DNA from: Sinorhizobium sp. 8-89
GTDB lineage: Bacteria > Pseudomonadota > Alphaproteobacteria > Rhizobiales > Rhizobiaceae
Assembly: GCF_030124325.1 (NCBI RefSeq)
Contig: NZ_JASKLR010000009.1
Location: 322-64,321 of the forward strand
Reading direction: 5' to 3'
DNA: 64,000 bases
The position numbers and the translations under genes are program-made. The notes under the pieces were generated by a model. The model was given only the letters and a program-made list of their open reading frames with translations, was not told the DNA's origin and ran no database searches. How positions within the stretch are numbered: the first letter of the stretch is position 1; every line of letters starts with the position of its first letter. Of the stretch, positions 46,509 to 55,282 are shown in pieces.

Positions 46509-47590
46509 GCGCACTCGAGATCCGCAACATCCACAAGCGCTATGGTGAGGTGGAAACGCTGAAGGGCATCGACATTGCGCTTGAAAGCGGCGAGTTCCTG
46601 GTGCTGCTCGGCTCGTCCGGCTGCGGCAAATCTACCCTCTTGAACATCATCGCCGGACTTGCCGAGCCGAGCGGCGGCGACATCCGCATCGGCGAGCGCT
46701 CGATCATGGGCTTGCACCCCAAGGATCGCGACATCGCCATGGTGTTCCAGTCCTATGCGCTCTATCCGAACATGAGCGTTGCACGCAACATCGGCTTCGG
46801 CCTCGAAATGCGCAAGGTACCGGCGCCGGAGCGCGAGAAGGCCGTGCGCGAGACCGCCCGCCTGCTCCAGATCGAAAATCTTCTCGATCGCAAGCCGAGT
46901 CAGCTTTCCGGCGGCCAACGCCAACGCGTTGCGATCGGCCGGGCGCTGGTGCGCAATCCGCAGGTCTTTCTTTTCGACGAGCCGCTGTCGAATCTCGACG
47001 CCAAGCTGCGCATGGAGATGCGCACCGAGCTGAAGCGGCTGCATCAGATGCTGAAGACCACCATCGTCTACGTGACCCACGACCAGATCGAGGCGATGAC
47101 GCTTGCGACCCGCATTGCCGTGATGCGCGACGGCCGCATCGAACAGCTCGGCACGCCGGAGGAAATCTACGACCGGCCAGCGACGCTTTATGTCGCCGGC
47201 TTCGTCGGTTCACCGCCGATGAATATCCTCGACGCGGAAGTTGTCGGGAGCGCTCTCAGGCTTGTCGGCTCCGAGGAGACGCTTCCGCTGCCGGCGGATT
47301 TCGCGAGCACTGCGCCGACGGGCCGGGGCGTCAAGATCGGCATACGGCCGGAGGCGCTGCGGCTCGCAAGTCCCGATGCACCAGGCGTCCGCATCAAGGC
47401 GCACGTCGAGGTCATGGAACTGACAGGGCCGGAGCTGGTCACGACGGCAAAGCTCGGCGGACAGACGATCACCGCCTGCCTCCCGCCGCGCACGCGTCTC
47501 AGCGCCGGATCGGAGCAGTTCTTCTCCTTCGATGAGGCGGCGCTGCATCTGTTCAATCCCGAAACGGGGCGCTCGTTGCTGACGGCGTGA
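46505..47590 (+). CDS. Sugar ABC transporter ATP-binding protein (MalK/UgpC-type)
   Basis: 361 residues from the ATG at 46505. Walker A is LLGSSGCGKSTLLN, the signature LSGGQRQRVAIGRAL, Walker B VFLFDEPLSNLDA, and the switch histidine lies in YVTHDQIEA. The C-terminal ~120 residues form the OB-type regulatory domain of sugar importers. It powers the two permeases at 42820-44546. It is the last gene of the operon; the IclR gene beyond is convergent. Confidence 0.93.
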   Translation: MSALEIRNIHKRYGEVETLKGIDIALESGEFLVLLGSSGCGKSTLLNIIAGLAEPSGGDIRIGERSIMGLHPKDRDIAMVFQSYALYPNMSVARNIGFGLEMRKVPAPEREKAVRETARLLQIENLLDRKPSQLSGGQRQRVAIGRALVRNPQVFLFDEPLSNLDAKLRMEMRTELKRLHQMLKTTIVYVTHDQIEAMTLATRIAVMRDGRIEQLGTPEEIYDRPATLYVAGFVGSPPMNILDAEVVGSALRLVGSEETLPLPADFASTAPTGRGVKIGIRPEALRLASPDAPGVRIKAHVEVMELTGPELVTTAKLGGQTITACLPPRTRLSAGSEQFFSFDEAALHLFNPETGRSLLTA

Positions 47591-47642
47591 GAACCGCCGA
47601 GACCGTCGGCAATAATGAGCAGTTCTGCTACGAACCTGGACT

Positions 47643-48464
47643 TCAATAGCCGGTGGCTGCCCGGGCTGCTGTCCGAACCGGCGGTCCGTCCTGCCTATAG
47701 CCAAGCTTCTCGGAAAGTTCGGCCGCCGCATCGATCAGTACGCGAAGGTAAGCATCACGATTGCGCAACCCGTCTTCCTTGGGAGCGACGAGGCAGAGCG
47801 TCGCGATGCAAATTCCTTCAGCGTCGTACACCGGCACGGCAAAACAATGGGTAAAGCTGTCGACGATGCTGTTGAACGTGAAATAGCCGTCCTTCTTGGC
47901 TTCCCGGACCTGGCGGATGAAATCGGACGGATCGAGGCGCTTGCCCGTCGGCAGCATGAAATCCTCGGCGGGAATGAAATCCAGTATCTGCTCGTCGCTC
48001 ATGTGGTCGACCAGCAGACGACCGGACGCGGTCCACGGAATGGCGACCGGCTCGCCGATATTGGTGGAGATGCGGAAGGGGCGGCTTCCCTCGTTCATCA
48101 GAACGACCGCATATTTGTTGCCTTCCAGTTGGCACATCTGCGCGGTCTCCCGCGTCTCCTCGGCGATCCTCGCCAACAGATGTTCGCACTCGCGCATAAG
48201 ATCGAATTGTTCGGCGTAGGCCGCACCGAGGAAATAGAGCTTGCGCCCGAGAAAGACACGGCCATCTTCGCCCCGATACTCGATCACGCCCTGCCGGATC
48301 AGCAGGTTAACGAGCTCGTAGACGGAAGAACGCGGCGCGCCGATGCCCTGGGCGATTTCGTTCGGGCGCTGGGGCTGACGTTGCAGGCGCAAAAAGTCGA
48401 GGATTTCGAATGCCCGGTCGAGACCTCGCGCCCTCCGGGTGACCGTATCTACCGCATCAGCCAT
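47643..48464 (-). CDS. IclR-family transcriptional regulator
   Basis: 273 residues from the ATG at 48464, chosen because AGGAGA lies seven bases upstream. The N-terminal winged helix-turn-helix spans about 10-75 (RAFEILDFLRLQ, then NEIAQGIGAPRSSVYELVN). The C-terminal effector domain spans about 85-260 (AVVLMNEGSRPFRI, CFAVPVYDAEGICIATLCL). It likely controls the amino-acid transport genes upstream on the same strand and the divergent PLP-enzyme gene. It is 96 bases downstream of ridA, so it may be the last gene of the operon it regulates. Confidence 0.9.
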   Translation of the reverse strand: MADAVDTVTRRARGLDRAFEILDFLRLQRQPQRPNEIAQGIGAPRSSVYELVNLLIRQGVIEYRGEDGRVFLGRKLYFLGAAYAEQFDLMRECEHLLARIAEETRETAQMCQLEGNKYAVVLMNEGSRPFRISTNIGEPVAIPWTASGRLLVDHMSDEQILDFIPAEDFMLPTGKRLDPSDFIRQVREAKKDGYFTFNSIVDSFTHCFAVPVYDAEGICIATLCLVAPKEDGLRNRDAYLRVLIDAAAELSEKLGYRQDGPPVRTAARAATGY

Positions 48465-48560
48465 AGCCATTCTCCTGCGGGTCCCGGCGCACGAGTGAAA
48501 GCATGCGGGCAGAATCCGCACTCACTTCACCTGCTCCGCAAACCCGACGCCAAGTTCACC

Positions 48561-48944
48561 TCATTTAGCCTTGTAGGCGACGCAGTCAACTTCGACCTTG
48601 CAGTCGACCATCATGCGTGACTGTACGCAGGCGCGTGCCGGCGGGTTCTCACCGAAGTATTGCGCGTAGATCCCATTAAAGCTCCAGAAGTCGCGCGGGT
48701 CATCGAGCCAGACGCCGACACGCACGACGTCTTCAACGCCGTAGCCCGCCTCATGCAGGATCGCGATCATGTTTTCGATCGCCTTGCGGCTTTCGGCTAT
48801 GATGCCGCCATCGATGATCTCACCGGCCTCCATCGCGACCTGTCCCGAGACGTATAGCCAACCGTTTGCCTCGACGGCGCGCGCAAATGGCAAAGCCTGC
48901 TTTCCCGCACCGGTTTCGCCCGTTCCATAACGTTTAATCGTCAC
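48561..48944 (-). CDS. RidA/YjgF-family protein
   Basis: 127 residues starting at a GTG with GGAGTGAAG upstream. PFARAVEANGWLYVSGQVA and the C-terminal PARACVQSRMMVDCKVEVD place it in the family, with the conserved arginine in ARACVQS. RidA proteins hydrolyse reactive enamine/imine intermediates made by PLP enzymes. That fits the PLP enzyme at 52193, whose reaction could release such products. It lies 56 bases after the ABC ATPase gene. Confidence 0.88.
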   Translation of the reverse strand: MTIKRYGTGETGAGKQALPFARAVEANGWLYVSGQVAMEAGEIIDGGIIAESRKAIENMIAILHEAGYGVEDVVRVGVWLDDPRDFWSFNGIYAQYFGENPPARACVQSRMMVDCKVEVDCVAYKAK

Positions 48945-49000
48945 AGCACTTCACTCCAATTCTGCATTTCGATTTATCGGTCTCCAGTTGAACCGGTCCT

Positions 49001-49771
49001 TCAGTTGAACGATGACGTTTTCAGAAAATCTGTCAGTCGCTCGGTCTTCGGTTTCAGGAACATCTCGCGCGGATTGCCTTCTTCGCCGATGCGGCCCTGA
49101 TTCATGAAGATTACCCGCGACGAAACCTCGTAGGCGAAGCGCATCTCATGGGTGACGAGCAGCATGCTCATCCCGTCCTCGGCGAGCCCCTTGATCACTT
49201 GCAGCACTTCGTTAACCAACTCCGGGTCGAGCGCCGAAGTGACCTCGTCGAAGAGCATCAGCTTTGGGTTCATCGCGATGGCGCGAGCGATTGCTACGCG
49301 CTGCTGCTGGCCGCCGGAAAGCTGACCAGGATAATGATCCTTGCGCGACAGCAGCCCGACGCGGTCAAGCCACTTTTCCGCGATCGCCTTCGCCTCGTCG
49401 CGGCTCATCTTCTTGACCTTGACGAGGCCGAGCGCGACGTTGCCGGCGGCAGTCATATGCGGGAAAAGGTTGAACTGCTGAAAGGCCATGCCGGTGAGTG
49501 CGCGTTGGCGTGCGATATCCTTCTCCCGCTTGCGGCGGCGGACGCCGTTCACCATCTCATAGCCGATTTCCTGGCCGTCGATGCTGATCGTCCCGCCCTG
49601 GAACTCCTCCAGCATGTTGATGCAGCGAAGCATTGTCGTTTTGCCGGAGCCGCTCGAGCCGATGATGCTGATCACCTCACCCTGCCGCATGGTGCAGTCG
49701 ACGCCCTTCAGCACTTCGACCGTGCCGTAGCGCTTGTGAAGGTCGCGGATTTCAAGAAGATTGTTGGTCAT
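49001..49771 (-). CDS. Polar amino-acid ABC transporter ATP-binding protein (GlnQ-type)
   Basis: 256 residues from the ATG at 49771. Walker [16 protein letters not shown], signature [15 protein letters not shown], Walker [15 protein letters not shown], and switch region [12 protein letters not shown] are all present. The last motif is typical of GlnQ/HisP-type importers. It is preceded by its two permease genes and the binding-protein gene on the same strand. Confidence 0.93.
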   Translation of the reverse strand: MTNNLLEIRDLHKRYGTVEVLKGVDCTMRQGEVISIIGSSGSGKTTMLRCINMLEEFQGGTISIDGQEIGYEMVNGVRRRKREKDIARQRALTGMAFQQFNLFPHMTAAGNVALGLVKVKKMSRDEAKAIAEKWLDRVGLLSRKDHYPGQLSGGQQQRVAIARAIAMNPKLMLFDEVTSALDPELVNEVLQVIKGLAEDGMSMLLVTHEMRFAYEVSSRVIFMNQGRIGEEGNPREMFLKPKTERLTDFLKTSSFN

Positions 49772-49784
49772 CGGATGAGAAGCC

Positions 49785-50444
49785 TCACGACGGAACAGCG
49801 GTCTTGCGCTCGACATAGCGACCGAAGCGCTCGATGCTGTAGTTGATGACGAAATAGAGAAAGCCCGCGAAGAAATAGAATTCGAGGCTCATGAAAGTGC
49901 GGGAGATCAACTCCTGCGTACGCAGCAGCAATTCGGCGACGCCGATGATCGAGAGCAGCGTCGACGCCTTGACCATCTCGGCTGCCGTATTGACCCAGGC
50001 AGGCAGCGCCTGGCGCAATGCCTGGGGGCCAAGCACATAAGCGAAGGTCTGCGAGAACGTGAGCCCAATCGCTTTTGCGGCCTCCGTCTGTCCCTTGGGA
50101 ATCGACTGCAATGCGCCGCGCACCAGCTCGCCAACATGCGAACTGCAGAAGACTGCGAGCGCAAGGATGCCCGCCTGGAACGGTCCGAGTTCAATGCCGA
50201 CAGTGCTCAGAACGTAATAACTCGCCAGCACCAGTACCAGAACCGGCGTGCCGCGAATGAAGTCGGTATAGCCGCGCACCAGCCATTGCACCGGCTTGTA
50301 GCCATAGGTCAGCGCCAGCCCGACGAAAATGCCGAGCAAAGTGCCGACCGCGATCGACAGGAAGGATATGGAAATCGACACGCCGAGCCCCTTGATGAGC
50401 GGCAGGCGGGCAAGCCAGAGCTGATCGAGAAATGCGAAATCCAT
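49785..50444 (-). CDS. Polar amino-acid ABC transporter permease
   Basis: 219 residues from the ATG at 50444, with GAGGTGACG just upstream; longer extensions in the frame run through the other permease gene and are rejected. The HisM-type hydrophobic spans and the loop [20 protein letters not shown] are visible. It forms the channel with the 50450-51112 product. Gap to the ATPase gene is 13 bases. Confidence 0.9.
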   Translation of the reverse strand: MDFAFLDQLWLARLPLIKGLGVSISISFLSIAVGTLLGIFVGLALTYGYKPVQWLVRGYTDFIRGTPVLVLVLASYYVLSTVGIELGPFQAGILALAVFCSSHVGELVRGALQSIPKGQTEAAKAIGLTFSQTFAYVLGPQALRQALPAWVNTAAEMVKASTLLSIIGVAELLLRTQELISRTFMSLEFYFFAGFLYFVINYSIERFGRYVERKTAVPS

Positions 50445-50449
50445 GACGG

Positions 50450-51112
50450 TCACCTCGGAACGGCCAGACGCCGCTCGACGGCACGCATCAGCGCGGCAAG
50501 GAGTGAACAAGTTGCGACATAGAGGCAGCTCGCCACGATCCAGGTCTCGATGACCCGAAAGGTCTCGACATTGATCTTGCGTGCCTCGAACGTGAGTTCC
50601 GGTACGGCGATCGCCGCGGCGAGCGAGGTATCCTTGAAAAGCGAGATCATGGTGCTGCCGAGCGACGGCAAGACGTTGCGCAGCATCAAGGGTATGATGA
50701 TCGAGGTGCGGATCTGCATCTCCGTCAGCCCAATCGCAAGACCCGCCTCGCGCTGACCAGGCGGCACGGCGATGAGGCCGCCACGGAACACCTCGGCAAG
50801 ATAGGCGCCGGAGTAGATCGCCAGCGTCAACACAAAGCTTTCGATCTTGCCGAGGCGGACACCAAGTTCCGGAAGAGCGAAGTAGCTGAAGAGAACGAGG
50901 ACGAGGATCGGCGTGTTGCGGATGATCGTGACATAGAGTCCGGCAGGTTTGCGCAACGCGACAGTCCTGGAAACGAGCCCGAAAGCCACAATCAATCCGA
51001 TCACGCAACCGGCAAGGATTGCGGCGAAGGCGAGGCCGAGACTGAGCGCAAGTCCTTCCAGAAGAAGGTCGAACGAGCGCCAGACGGCCGCGAAGTTCAG
51101 TGAGTAAGTCAT
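50450..51112 (-). CDS. Polar amino-acid ABC transporter permease
   Basis: 220 residues of HisM/HisQ type. IIRNTPILVLVLFSYFALPE and VPPGQREAGLAIGLTEMQI are the characteristic segments. It pairs with the permease five bases downstream. It is 67 bases after the binding-protein gene, in a gap that holds a perfect 10-bp stem-loop. Confidence 0.9.
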   Translation of the reverse strand: MTYSLNFAAVWRSFDLLLEGLALSLGLAFAAILAGCVIGLIVAFGLVSRTVALRKPAGLYVTIIRNTPILVLVLFSYFALPELGVRLGKIESFVLTLAIYSGAYLAEVFRGGLIAVPPGQREAGLAIGLTEMQIRTSIIIPLMLRNVLPSLGSTMISLFKDTSLAAAIAVPELTFEARKINVETFRVIETWIVASCLYVATCSLLAALMRAVERRLAVPR

Positions 51113-51142
51113 GCGCGCCAGCCATTGTTGAAAGCAGGGCGA

Positions 51143-51169
51143 GAGGCAGCCCCGCTGGTGGGCTGCCTC
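51143..51169 (-). promoter_or_regulatory. Stem-loop after the amino-acid-binding-protein gene
   Basis: Perfect 10-bp stem, GAGGCAGCCC with GGGCTGCCTC, loop CGCTGGT, no T-run. It starts 10 bases after the binding-protein stop on the minus strand. It probably stabilises the upstream mRNA or partly blocks transcription of the permease genes. Confidence 0.65.
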
Positions 51170-51179
51170 GGCGAAGGGT

Positions 51180-52022
51180 TCATTTGTATTCGACCGGGAA
51201 ACCGATCTGCGGTGCGGTCAGATCCTCGCCGAACCAGGTCTTAAAGGACTTGGCATAGAAGTCGAATTCGACACCTGTCATCGCCTCGTGCAGTGCCGTG
51301 TTGACGAAGTTCAACCAGTCTTGGTCGCCGCGCTTGACGCCACAGGCGTAGGTCTGCGGATTCCAGCCATAACCGGCATCCTTATAGCGCTCGGGATTCT
51401 GGGTCATGTACCAGGCAAGCGAGGACTGGTCGGTGGCGGCAGCATCGGCACGTCCCGATTCAAGCGCCTGGTAGATCAGGTCAACAGATTCGTACTGATC
51501 GACCGTTGCCTCCGGCAGGGCGGCGTGGACCATATCCTCGGCATAGACGTTCTGCAGCACCGATATCGTGACCGAGGAACCAGCCTCCTTGAGCGCCTTG
51601 TAGTCGGCATACTTGCCGTCCGCCTTCAGCATCAGGCCCACGCCTTCGCGATAATAAGGAATGGTGAAGGCGATCTGCTGGGCGCGCTCGCCCGTGACCG
51701 TCATGAATTGGCAGGTGATGTCGACCTTGTTGGTAGTGATGTTCGGAATGCGGGCATCCGACGACTGATTGACGAATTCGATCTTCTCCGGATCCCCGAA
51801 CAGCGCCTTGGCAATAATGCGGCCCATATCGACGTCGAAGCCCTGCAGCTTGTCGTCGGCGCTTTTGAAGTGCCAGGGCGCATTCGTGCTGCCGGTACCG
51901 AGCACCAGATGGCCGCGCGCAAGTACTTCGTCGAGTTTGCTTGTCGGCTGCTGCGCGGAGGCCGGCGCCGCTGCCAGCGTGGCGATTATGAGGCCCGCAG
52001 TCGCATGAAATGTCTTGATCAT
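51180..52022 (-). CDS. Polar amino-acid ABC transporter substrate-binding protein
   Basis: 280 residues from the ATG at 52022, with GGGGAGA nine bases upstream. The signal peptide ends near APASAQQPT. LQGFDVDMGRIIAKALFGD and VDITCQFMTVTGERAQQIAF are family 3 solute-binding signatures, the latter normally starting a bound-amino-acid loop. It captures an amino acid or related compound in the periplasm. Its promoter shares a 170-base region with the divergent PLP-enzyme gene. Confidence 0.92.
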   Translation of the reverse strand: MIKTFHATAGLIIATLAAAPASAQQPTSKLDEVLARGHLVLGTGSTNAPWHFKSADDKLQGFDVDMGRIIAKALFGDPEKIEFVNQSSDARIPNITTNKVDITCQFMTVTGERAQQIAFTIPYYREGVGLMLKADGKYADYKALKEAGSSVTISVLQNVYAEDMVHAALPEATVDQYESVDLIYQALESGRADAAATDQSSLAWYMTQNPERYKDAGYGWNPQTYACGVKRGDQDWLNFVNTALHEAMTGVEFDFYAKSFKTWFGEDLTAPQIGFPVEYK

Positions 52023-52063
52023 CGGAGATCTCCCCTTTGTCAGTTCCCGGTGATTTTCCTGAT

Positions 52064-52079
52064 ATCCAATATAGTGGAC
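52064..52079. promoter_or_regulatory. Candidate IclR-type operator between divergent genes
   Basis: Short inverted repeat TCCA-ATATAG-TGGA in the 170-base region between the binding-protein gene and the PLP-enzyme gene. Spacing and symmetry resemble sites used by some IclR-family regulators. The arms are only four bases long, so the call is tentative. Confidence 0.35.
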
Positions 52080-52192
52080 ATGCGTCCTTAATACTGGATT
52101 GACCCATGAAATGCCTTGGGTCATAACTTGTCAAGGCGGATCGGCTAAATTTGCCGCACATCCGCCGTTGTCTGAGAGAGGAAGCCAACCAT

Positions 52193-53251
52193 ATGACCCT
52201 GCCGATCGAAACGCCTGCGGTGCTGGTCGACATCGAGATCGCCCGCCGGAACATCCGCGCGTTCCAGGACTACGCGGATCGCCACGGCATTCGGGTGCGG
52301 CCGCATATCAAGACGCACAAGCTTCCGCAGATGGCCGAGCTGCAGCTCGAAGCCGGAGCGATCGGCATCACCTGCCAGAAGGTCACCGAGGCGGAGGCAA
52401 TGGTCGAGGGCAGCGCGCAGATCAAGGACGTGCTGATCACCTACAATATCCTTGGAACGGAGAAGCACGCGCGCCTCGCCAAGCTCAACAAACGCGTCAC
52501 GCTCAGCGTGGTCGTCGACAACTCGACGGTTATCGACGGCCTGTCGACCCGTTTCGCCCGCGAAGACAAACCGCTGACCGTACTTGTCGAATGCAACACG
52601 GGCGCCGATCGCTGCGGCGTGGCGACGCCGGCCGAGGCTGCGAGCCTCGCTCGACACATAGCCGATGCACCCGGATTGCAGTTCGGCGGACTGATGACCT
52701 ATCCGCCCGTCGGAGGAACTGAGCGCGTGCAAGCCTTCATGAGCGAGGCGAAGCGGCTGATCGAAGCGAACGGCATCGACGTTCCGACGATCACCTCCGG
52801 CGGCACCCCGAGCATGATGGAGGCGGCTGGTGCGTCCGTCGCGACCGAACACCGTCCAGGAACCTACATCTACAACGATCGCTCGCTAGTCGCCCGCGGC
52901 GTGGCGACGTGGGACGATTGCGCGCTGACGGTGCTTGCGACCGTCGTCTCGGTTCCCGCCGAAAACAGGGCGATCATCGATGCCGGCAGCAAGGTCCTGA
53001 CCTCCGACCTTCTCGGTCTTTCCGGCTACGGCCATGTGCTGGAACGCGACGACATCAGGATCGACCAGCTTTCGGAAGAACACGGCAGGCTCGTCTCGGA
53101 CGGGCCGATCAATCTGAAGGTCGGCGACCAGCTACGCATCGTCCCTAACCACGCCTGCGTGGTGACAAACATGGTCGATGCGGTTCATATCGTCGAGGGC
53201 AATAAGGCGAAGGCGATCTGGCCAGTCGTCGCGCGCGGCCGCGTTCTCTAA
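52193..53251 (+). CDS. DSD1/D-threonine-aldolase-like PLP enzyme
   Basis: 352 residues from the ATG at 52193, with GAGAGGAAG upstream. An alanine-racemase-like barrel starts TPAVLVDIEIARRNI, and VRPHIKTHKLPQMA carries the PLP-binding lysine. The C-terminal D-serine-dehydratase-like domain has LGLSGYGHVL and PNHACVVTNM with the metal-site His and Cys. Family members cleave or dehydrate D-threonine, D-serine or D-3-hydroxyaspartate with PLP and a divalent metal. Together with the divergent transporter and RidA, it suggests use of a D- or beta-hydroxy amino acid. Exact substrate not predictable. Confidence 0.85.
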   Translation: MTLPIETPAVLVDIEIARRNIRAFQDYADRHGIRVRPHIKTHKLPQMAELQLEAGAIGITCQKVTEAEAMVEGSAQIKDVLITYNILGTEKHARLAKLNKRVTLSVVVDNSTVIDGLSTRFAREDKPLTVLVECNTGADRCGVATPAEAASLARHIADAPGLQFGGLMTYPPVGGTERVQAFMSEAKRLIEANGIDVPTITSGGTPSMMEAAGASVATEHRPGTYIYNDRSLVARGVATWDDCALTVLATVVSVPAENRAIIDAGSKVLTSDLLGLSGYGHVLERDDIRIDQLSEEHGRLVSDGPINLKVGDQLRIVPNHACVVTNMVDAVHIVEGNKAKAIWPVVARGRVL

Positions 53252-53252
53252 A

Positions 53253-53299
53253 GCAATTTCCAGGAAAAGTGTGTAACGGTTTTCCGTCCGGAATTGTGT
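53253..53299. repeat. Palindromic intergenic element (REP-like)
   Basis: Starts just after the PLP-enzyme stop. AATTTCCAGGAAAA and TTTTCCGTCCGGAATT form an interrupted inverted repeat around GTGTGTAACGG. From memory, near-identical sequences are common in rhizobial intergenic DNA. It may act as a bidirectional terminator between the two convergent genes here. Only one copy was seen in the window. Confidence 0.5.
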
Positions 53300-53413
53300 C
53301 ATTTCAAATGAGTTAGGTCATTTCACTGTTTCAATGAACAATGATCTAGCCGCGAGCATTCAAGAAGAGGCTCGCTTCGGCCGACCCATCAAACATCGCC
53401 TCCGACCACAGCC

Positions 53414-54334
53414 TCAAAAGTGAATGGTCATGACGAGGTCCTGGTCGAAGTCGCCAAAGCCCTTGCCGAATATGTTCAAGCCGCCGGGATTTTCGGCCTT
53501 CTCGTCGATGCCGATGCGAAATCGGATCGAGTGATGGTCCTGAATTCCGAGCGAAGCGATGGTCTGCGTCGACACCATGGCGCCGTCGATCCAGGTTCCC
53601 CGGTCGTCGATGGTCCAGGTCTTGAGCTTGCCGTATTGCGAGCCGCTGAGCTTCCACCAGGCCGGTGAATAGATCCCCCGGCGATCGCCGAAGTCGCCCG
53701 GCGATGTCCAGTAGCCAGCTTTGATGCCGTTGATCCAGATGGAGATATCGGACGGCCAATTGGCGTTGGTCGCCGGTGTCTCGGAACTCAACTCAGCCGA
53801 GAATTCGATCTTGCGGATCGGGCGGCCGCTGACCTTGGCGTTGTTGGGGAATTTGTATTCGACATAACCCCGCGTGAACCAGAGAAGCGCTGCCTGCATG
53901 CGCTGCGGATCGAGGAAGACCTCCTGAACGTCGAGCATGCCAATGACGTTGTTGACCGAACAAAGGCCGCACGGCGCCTCGACCTCGAATTCGGTAAAGA
54001 GGCCGATCGGCATGCTGACGGTGACGATGTCGGGCGAAAGATTGGTGCGGTTGTCGAACCGGATCAGGATTTCGCCGTAGATGCTGGAACAGATCTTCTG
54101 ATTGCCCTTCGAGGCTTTCATCGTATGCGTCTGGATCAACCCGGCCTTTTCCAGCGATTTGAGGTTTGTCGCGACAGTCGATTGCGGCATGCCCATATGG
54201 CCGGCAATGTCGTTGACGTTCAATGGTCCCTTGAGGCGCAAGAGATTGAGAATTTCGATGCGCGTGGCGGAGCCGAGCGCCTGCACGACCTCGACATCCT
54301 TGATTGGATCCACGGTTAAAAGCTTCGTCTCCAT
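53414..54334 (-). CDS. ArsR-type regulator with a beta-rich C-terminal sensor domain
   Basis: 306 residues. The winged helix-turn-helix occupies about 12-90 (ALGSATRIEILNLLRLKG, MPQSTVATNLKSLEKAGL). The remaining ~200 residues are rich in beta-strand-like and aromatic segments (ISIWINGIKAGYWTSPGDFG, IYSPAWWKL). This is far longer than ordinary metal-sensing ArsR proteins, and no metal-site cysteine pair is evident in the HTH part. The extra domain could bind a sugar. It lies 120 bases after the last permease gene of the arabinofuranosidase operon and probably controls it. Confidence 0.8.
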   Translation of the reverse strand: METKLLTVDPIKDVEVVQALGSATRIEILNLLRLKGPLNVNDIAGHMGMPQSTVATNLKSLEKAGLIQTHTMKASKGNQKICSSIYGEILIRFDNRTNLSPDIVTVSMPIGLFTEFEVEAPCGLCSVNNVIGMLDVQEVFLDPQRMQAALLWFTRGYVEYKFPNNAKVSGRPIRKIEFSAELSSETPATNANWPSDISIWINGIKAGYWTSPGDFGDRRGIYSPAWWKLSGSQYGKLKTWTIDDRGTWIDGAMVSTQTIASLGIQDHHSIRFRIGIDEKAENPGGLNIFGKGFGDFDQDLVMTIHF

Positions 54335-54454
54335 TCTCTGCTACTGAAACTCCGGCTTGGGCGCTGGCTGACCTGCAGATATCACGCATTTCAGCCATTT
54401 GTCGCATTGTTTTCCTTGACGAGAGCGGCGATCCAGCCGCTCCCGATCGCGCAA

Positions 54455-55279
54455 TCATCCTTTTATCCCGGAGGAAAGCATCAGCGCCTGCGTCACACGT
54501 TTCTGGAACAGAAGGTAGGCGACCGCCACCGGCATTGCCGCGAGGATCGCAACCGCCATGTCGCGGGCGTATTTTACCCCGAAGGCATCACCGACCTGGG
54601 TGATGCCGACGGTGACCGTCATCATGTCCTCCGAACTCGTCACGAGGAAGGGCCAAAGGAAGGCATTCCAGGCCATGATGTAAGTGATGATGGCAAGCGC
54701 CGTGGTGATCCCCCAGTTCAGCGGCAGATAGAGCCGGAAAAGGATCTGGAAATCGCCGCAGCCGTCCAGCTTCGCCGCCTCCCGGAGCTCTTTCGGCACG
54801 GAATCGAAAAACTGTTTGTAGACGATGACGACGACCGGGATGATGAGCTGCGGCAGGATGATGCCGCCCCAGCTGTTGATCAGGCCGAACCGATGCATCA
54901 GCACGAATTGCGAGACGACGAGCGCCTGCGAGGGGACCATGAAGCTCGCGAGAATGATGCCGTAGAGGAGTTTGCGCCCCGCAAAGACAATCTGCGACAA
55001 GGCGTAGGCGCACATCACGCTGATCAGGATCACCACCACGGTGACGGTAATGGAAGTGACGATCGAGTTCACATACCAGACAGCGAGCTTGGTCTCGAAC
55101 AAGGCGAAGTAATAGGCCGAGAAATTGAAGACGTCGGGAATGAACGTCGTCTTGGTGACAACTTCCTGTTCCGGTTTCACCGAAGTGATGACCGCCCAAT
55201 AGATCGGGAAGGCCCACATGCAGGCAACGCAGAGCGTGAGCACCAAAAGCAGGATGTTGCCGATGGATTTCCGTTGCAT
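54455..55279 (-). CDS. Sugar ABC transporter permease (MalG-type)
   Basis: 274 residues with six spans. The EAA loop is VPKELREAAKLDGCGDFQI. It forms the importer channel with the 55283-56161 product, three bases upstream on the same strand. The operon context (GH51 enzyme, binding protein, ATPase) points to arabinose-containing oligosaccharides. Confidence 0.9.
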   Translation of the reverse strand: MQRKSIGNILLLVLTLCVACMWAFPIYWAVITSVKPEQEVVTKTTFIPDVFNFSAYYFALFETKLAVWYVNSIVTSITVTVVVILISVMCAYALSQIVFAGRKLLYGIILASFMVPSQALVVSQFVLMHRFGLINSWGGIILPQLIIPVVVIVYKQFFDSVPKELREAAKLDGCGDFQILFRLYLPLNWGITTALAIITYIMAWNAFLWPFLVTSSEDMMTVTVGITQVGDAFGVKYARDMAVAILAAMPVAVAYLLFQKRVTQALMLSSGIKG

Positions 55280-55282
55280 GGA

